A stretch of DNA of 7,963 nucleotides from Clostridia bacterium (GTDB lineage Bacteria; Bacillota; Clostridia; Christensenellales; Borkfalkiaceae): positions 1 to 7,963 of the forward strand of contig JAGCLN010000092.1 of assembly GCA_017646945.1 (NCBI GenBank). Reading direction: 5' to 3'. The notes beneath the pieces are model-generated. The model saw only the letters and a list, made by a program, of their open reading frames with translations, was not told the origin of the DNA and ran no database searches. Positions within the stretch are counted from its first letter, which is position 1, and the number at the start of each line of letters is the position of its first letter. This document shows positions 5,687-7,963 of the stretch, one piece after another. Position numbers and translations under genes: made by a program.

Positions 5687-6850
5687 TTAATTATACGATT
5701 TATCAATGGTTATTACCGCATCGAATTTGGGGTAACTTTCTTTTATTAAACGAATTAACGCTTCTTTAACTTGGCACTCCGTCAAACAAAGATTAAACGG
5801 CACAACGCAATCGAAAATTACTATGTTTCTGTACTTACCGTCAACTATTCTAACGTCGTGCACGGAAAGGCGTTCGTTAACGAGTTTTACGTTTTTATGC
5901 AAGAACTCGCGCATTTCTACTGCTAAGGGATTAGTGGTCGATACGGGGTCGTAGTGAATAACGATTTCAAGCCCGTCTTCTTCTAAAAAGATTTTCTCAA
6001 TCTTGTCGATAAGTTCGTGGCTAAGTATTACGTCGCCTTCGGCAGCCATTTCAACGTGAACGCTTGCAAAAGTTCTACCAACGCCGTAATCGTGAACGAT
6101 TAAATCGTGAATTCCTAAAACGCCTTCGTAACTTAAAAGTTTATCTTTAATTTTATCAATCTGCTCTTTTTCAGGCGGTTTGCCAAGCAAACTTGCCAAA
6201 GTATCTTTAACAAGACCTAACGCGCTAAACATTATAAATAAAGAAACTAAAAGCGCCATAACGCCGTCAAGCGGGAAAGAAGTATGCGAACTTAATATCA
6301 AAGATATTAAAACGGCGGTTGTGGATATAGCGTCATTCCTTGCATCAACGGAAGTGGCTTTTAATGCGGAAGAATTTATCTTCTTCCCTACCGAGCCGTT
6401 TAATAGCGAAAGAAAAACCTTTGCTAAAATTGATACCGCTAAAATTATTACCGCTACGATTGAAAATTCTACTTTGGTGGGGGTTATAATTTTTTCAACG
6501 CCACTTTTAAAAAGTTCTACGCCGATTACCATAATCAAAATGGTTACGATAAACGCCGAAACGTATTCATACCTGCCGTGGCCATAAGGGTGCTCCTTAT
6601 CGGCAGGGCGAGACGAGAGTTTGAAACCTGCAAAACTTATAACGCTTGAAGACGCATCGCCAAAGTTATTGAGCGCGTCTGCAACGATTGCAACAGACCC
6701 CGTTATCACCCCTGCAAGTATTTTTATACCGCAAAGTAAAATATTGAATATGATACCTATAATGCTCGCAACTTTTCCGTACGCCGAGCGCACTTCAACG
6801 TTGCAAACGTCATCGGCATTTTTTACAAACAGTTTAAAAATTTTTACCAT
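5687..6850 (-). CDS. Cation diffusion facilitator, probable Mn2+ exporter, with duplicated C-terminal domain
   Basis: 387 aa membrane antiporter of the CDF family, which expels divalent metal ions in exchange for protons. Six membrane segments lie at about 28-50, 52-75, 97-117, 129-150, 172-188 and 193-213. ADALNNFGDA aligns with the HxxxD helix of zinc CDFs, giving Asn61-xxx-Asp65. The partner helix gives Asp169-xxx-Asp173 (DARND). An ND/DD site is the pattern of manganese exporters such as streptococcal MntE, while zinc members use HD/HD and FieF uses DD/HD, so Mn2+ (perhaps Fe2+) is inferred. HPYGHGRYE (87-95) is a family signature. The usual cytoplasmic domain (about 226-303) is followed by about 80 more residues that look like a second copy. 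The start is 2 bases after the tsaD stop with no good ribosome site, so translation is probably coupled to tsaD. Confidence 0.92.
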   Translation of the reverse strand: MVKIFKLFVKNADDVCNVEVRSAYGKVASIIGIIFNILLCGIKILAGVITGSVAIVADALNNFGDASSSVISFAGFKLSSRPADKEHPYGHGRYEYVSAFIVTILIMVIGVELFKSGVEKIITPTKVEFSIVAVIILAVSILAKVFLSLLNGSVGKKINSSALKATSVDARNDAISTTAVLISLILSSHTSFPLDGVMALLVSLFIMFSALGLVKDTLASLLGKPPEKEQIDKIKDKLLSYEGVLGIHDLIVHDYGVGRTFASVHVEMAAEGDVILSHELIDKIEKIFLEEDGLEIVIHYDPVSTTNPLAVEMREFLHKNVKLVNERLSVHDVRIVDGKYRNIVIFDCVVPFNLCLTECQVKEALIRLIKESYPKFDAVITIDKSYN

Positions 6851-6852
6851 AA

Positions 6853-7908
6853 TTACTTAGTAGCCGTAATTTCAATAAACGCATTAGCGTTTAAAGTTAA
6901 ATCGGCATAGTTTTTATTAAGATATTGAAGGAAACCTTCCGCGCCTATCATAGACGCGTTGTCAGTACAAAGTTTTCTCTCCGGAAGAACGAGTTTAACG
7001 CCCTTTTTACCGCATTCTTTTTGAAGTTTTTCTCTTAAATAACCGTTTGCGGAAACGCCACCGCCTACCGAAAGAGTTTTATATCCCCTTTCCTTAACGG
7101 CGATAAGGGCTTTTTTAACTAAGATATCAAGCGCGGAAGACTGGAAAGAACACGCCAAATCTTCTTTGCTATACTCTTCGCCTTTTTGCTCTTTGCTATG
7201 AACGTAGTTTATAACGGCGGTCTTTAAACCGCTATAAGAAAAATCGTAACCCTTTTTGCCTTTGAGCATAGCGGGAAGTTCAATATTGTTTTCACCGCCC
7301 TTAGCAAGCCTTTCAACGTTAGGTACACCTGGGTATTGAAGCCCCAAAACTCTTGCAACTTTATCAAAGGCTTCGCCTGCGGCATCGTCAAGCGTTCCAC
7401 CCAAAACGTCATAAGTGTAATAATCTTTTACGTCAATGATAGCGGTATGACCACCGCTTGCAAGCAAGCAAATAAACGGCGGGGTTAACTCTTTATCCGT
7501 TAAATACCCTGCCGAAACGTGACCGCGAACGTGGTTTACCGGAACGAGCGGAATGCCGAGTGAGTAAGCAAGCGCTTTTGCGTACGAAACGCCTACTAAA
7601 AGCGCGCCTATAAGCCCTGAACCGTAGGTTACGGCTATCGCATCAAGGTCACCCAAAGTAATCCCTGCATCGCTAACCGCCTTTTCTACCGTTAAAGAAA
7701 TCGCCGTAGTGTGCATTCTCGACGCAATTTCAGGCACTACGCCACCGAAAGGGATATGTTCCGTCATAGAACTCATAATAACGGAAGAAAGTATCTCTCT
7801 ACCACCCTTTACTACCGATGCGGCAGTTTCATCGCAACTTGATTCAATAGCAAGTATTAAGGCATCTTGTTTTAAAGATGCCGTTTTAATTTTGTCTAAA
7901 TACTTCAT
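6853..7908 (-). CDS. tsaD: tRNA N6-adenosine threonylcarbamoyltransferase TsaD
   Basis: 351 aa, the catalytic subunit that transfers threonylcarbamoyl from TC-AMP to A37 of ANN-decoding tRNAs (t6A), acting with TsaB and TsaE in the cytoplasm. Diagnostic motifs are AIESSCDETAAS (20-31), GGVVPEIASRMH (55-66), the metal site HVRGH (His126, His130), GGGVSANGYLR near the C-terminus, and LCTDNASMIG with metal ligand Asp316. Length is normal apart from about 9-15 extra residues before the first motif. One deviation is GSGL (96-99), where most homologues have GPGL. The ATG at 7908 has no recognisable ribosome site, so translation may be coupled to an upstream gene. It forms a tight pair with the metal exporter downstream. 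No tsaB, tsaE or rimI lies within view. Confidence 0.97.
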   Translation of the reverse strand: MKYLDKIKTASLKQDALILAIESSCDETAASVVKGGREILSSVIMSSMTEHIPFGGVVPEIASRMHTTAISLTVEKAVSDAGITLGDLDAIAVTYGSGLIGALLVGVSYAKALAYSLGIPLVPVNHVRGHVSAGYLTDKELTPPFICLLASGGHTAIIDVKDYYTYDVLGGTLDDAAGEAFDKVARVLGLQYPGVPNVERLAKGGENNIELPAMLKGKKGYDFSYSGLKTAVINYVHSKEQKGEEYSKEDLACSFQSSALDILVKKALIAVKERGYKTLSVGGGVSANGYLREKLQKECGKKGVKLVLPERKLCTDNASMIGAEGFLQYLNKNYADLTLNANAFIEITATK

Positions 7909-7914
7909 TAAATT

Positions 7915-7963
7915 TTATGATTTTTTAAGATAATCAACGATAAATAAATCAATATCGCATCCA
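7915..7963 (-). CDS. Possible C-terminal end of an upstream gene, cut by window edge
   Basis: From the right edge one minus-strand frame reads 15 residues ending DLFIVDYLKKS before TAA at 7917-7915, 6 bases before the tsaD ATG. A charged/hydrophobic mix and GAT-rich codons look coding. A second frame is also open and ends in TAA at 7910-7908, overlapping the tsaD ATG, but it is almost purely hydrophobic. A coding end here would explain why tsaD lacks a ribosome site. Too short to identify. Confidence 0.3.
   Translation of the reverse strand, partial: GCDIDLFIVDYLKKS

Noticed and set aside
6180..6860. Plus-strand ORFs antisense to the cation transporter
   Set aside because: They lie opposite a gene with clear family motifs and have no ribosome sites.
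7224..7412. ORFs inside tsaD in other frames, including one at 7709-7933
   Set aside because: Shadows of a fully conserved tsaD reading frame.

Overview
The window is 7,963 bases of moderately AT-rich bacterial DNA. It looks chromosomal and comes from a Bacillota-type organism, most likely an uncultured gut-type clostridium. The evidence is strong AGGAG-type ribosome binding sites, lipobox lipoproteins, many hairpin-plus-T-run terminators, and a full clostridial-style polar amino acid ABC transporter. All genes read cleanly in the standard code. I see no transposase, integrase, CRISPR array, rRNA or tRNA gene.

Left part (1-1649). A lipoprotein gene on the minus strand runs off the left edge (1-1166). 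It carries sialidase-type Asp-box motifs. Its upstream region has a good -10, a poor -35, and a 13-base direct repeat spaced exactly two helical turns, which suggests an activator-controlled promoter. Next comes a non-coding stretch, about 1312-1638. It is the least ordinary part of the window: degenerate tandem copies of a module whose three 5' parts are exactly 84 bases apart. The last, complete copy folds into a long rod-like hairpin. Every non-Watson-Crick position I found in the arms is G-A or G-U when read on the plus strand, and the array runs straight into a strong terminator. That pattern fits a plus-strand structured RNA, or the remains of a small repeated element.

Middle (1650-5682). 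A minus-strand gene for an unusual ROK-type sugar kinase with a long N-terminal extension (1650-3008) diverges from a three-gene amino acid uptake operon: binding lipoprotein, permease and ATPase. The operon has a perfect TTGACA-17-TATAAT promoter. Just upstream lie a long palindrome and a 14-base site matching the pattern of an arginine-repressor box. A hairpin with a T-run sits between the first and second genes and probably keeps the binding protein in excess over the membrane complex. A symmetrical terminator separates this operon from the convergent genes to its right.

Right part (5687-7963). On the minus strand, tsaD (tRNA t6A modification) is followed after only 2 bases by a cation diffusion facilitator. 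The transporter has an Asn-Asp/Asp-Asp metal site like that of manganese exporters and an apparently duplicated C-terminal domain. A few codons of a possible upstream gene remain at the right edge.
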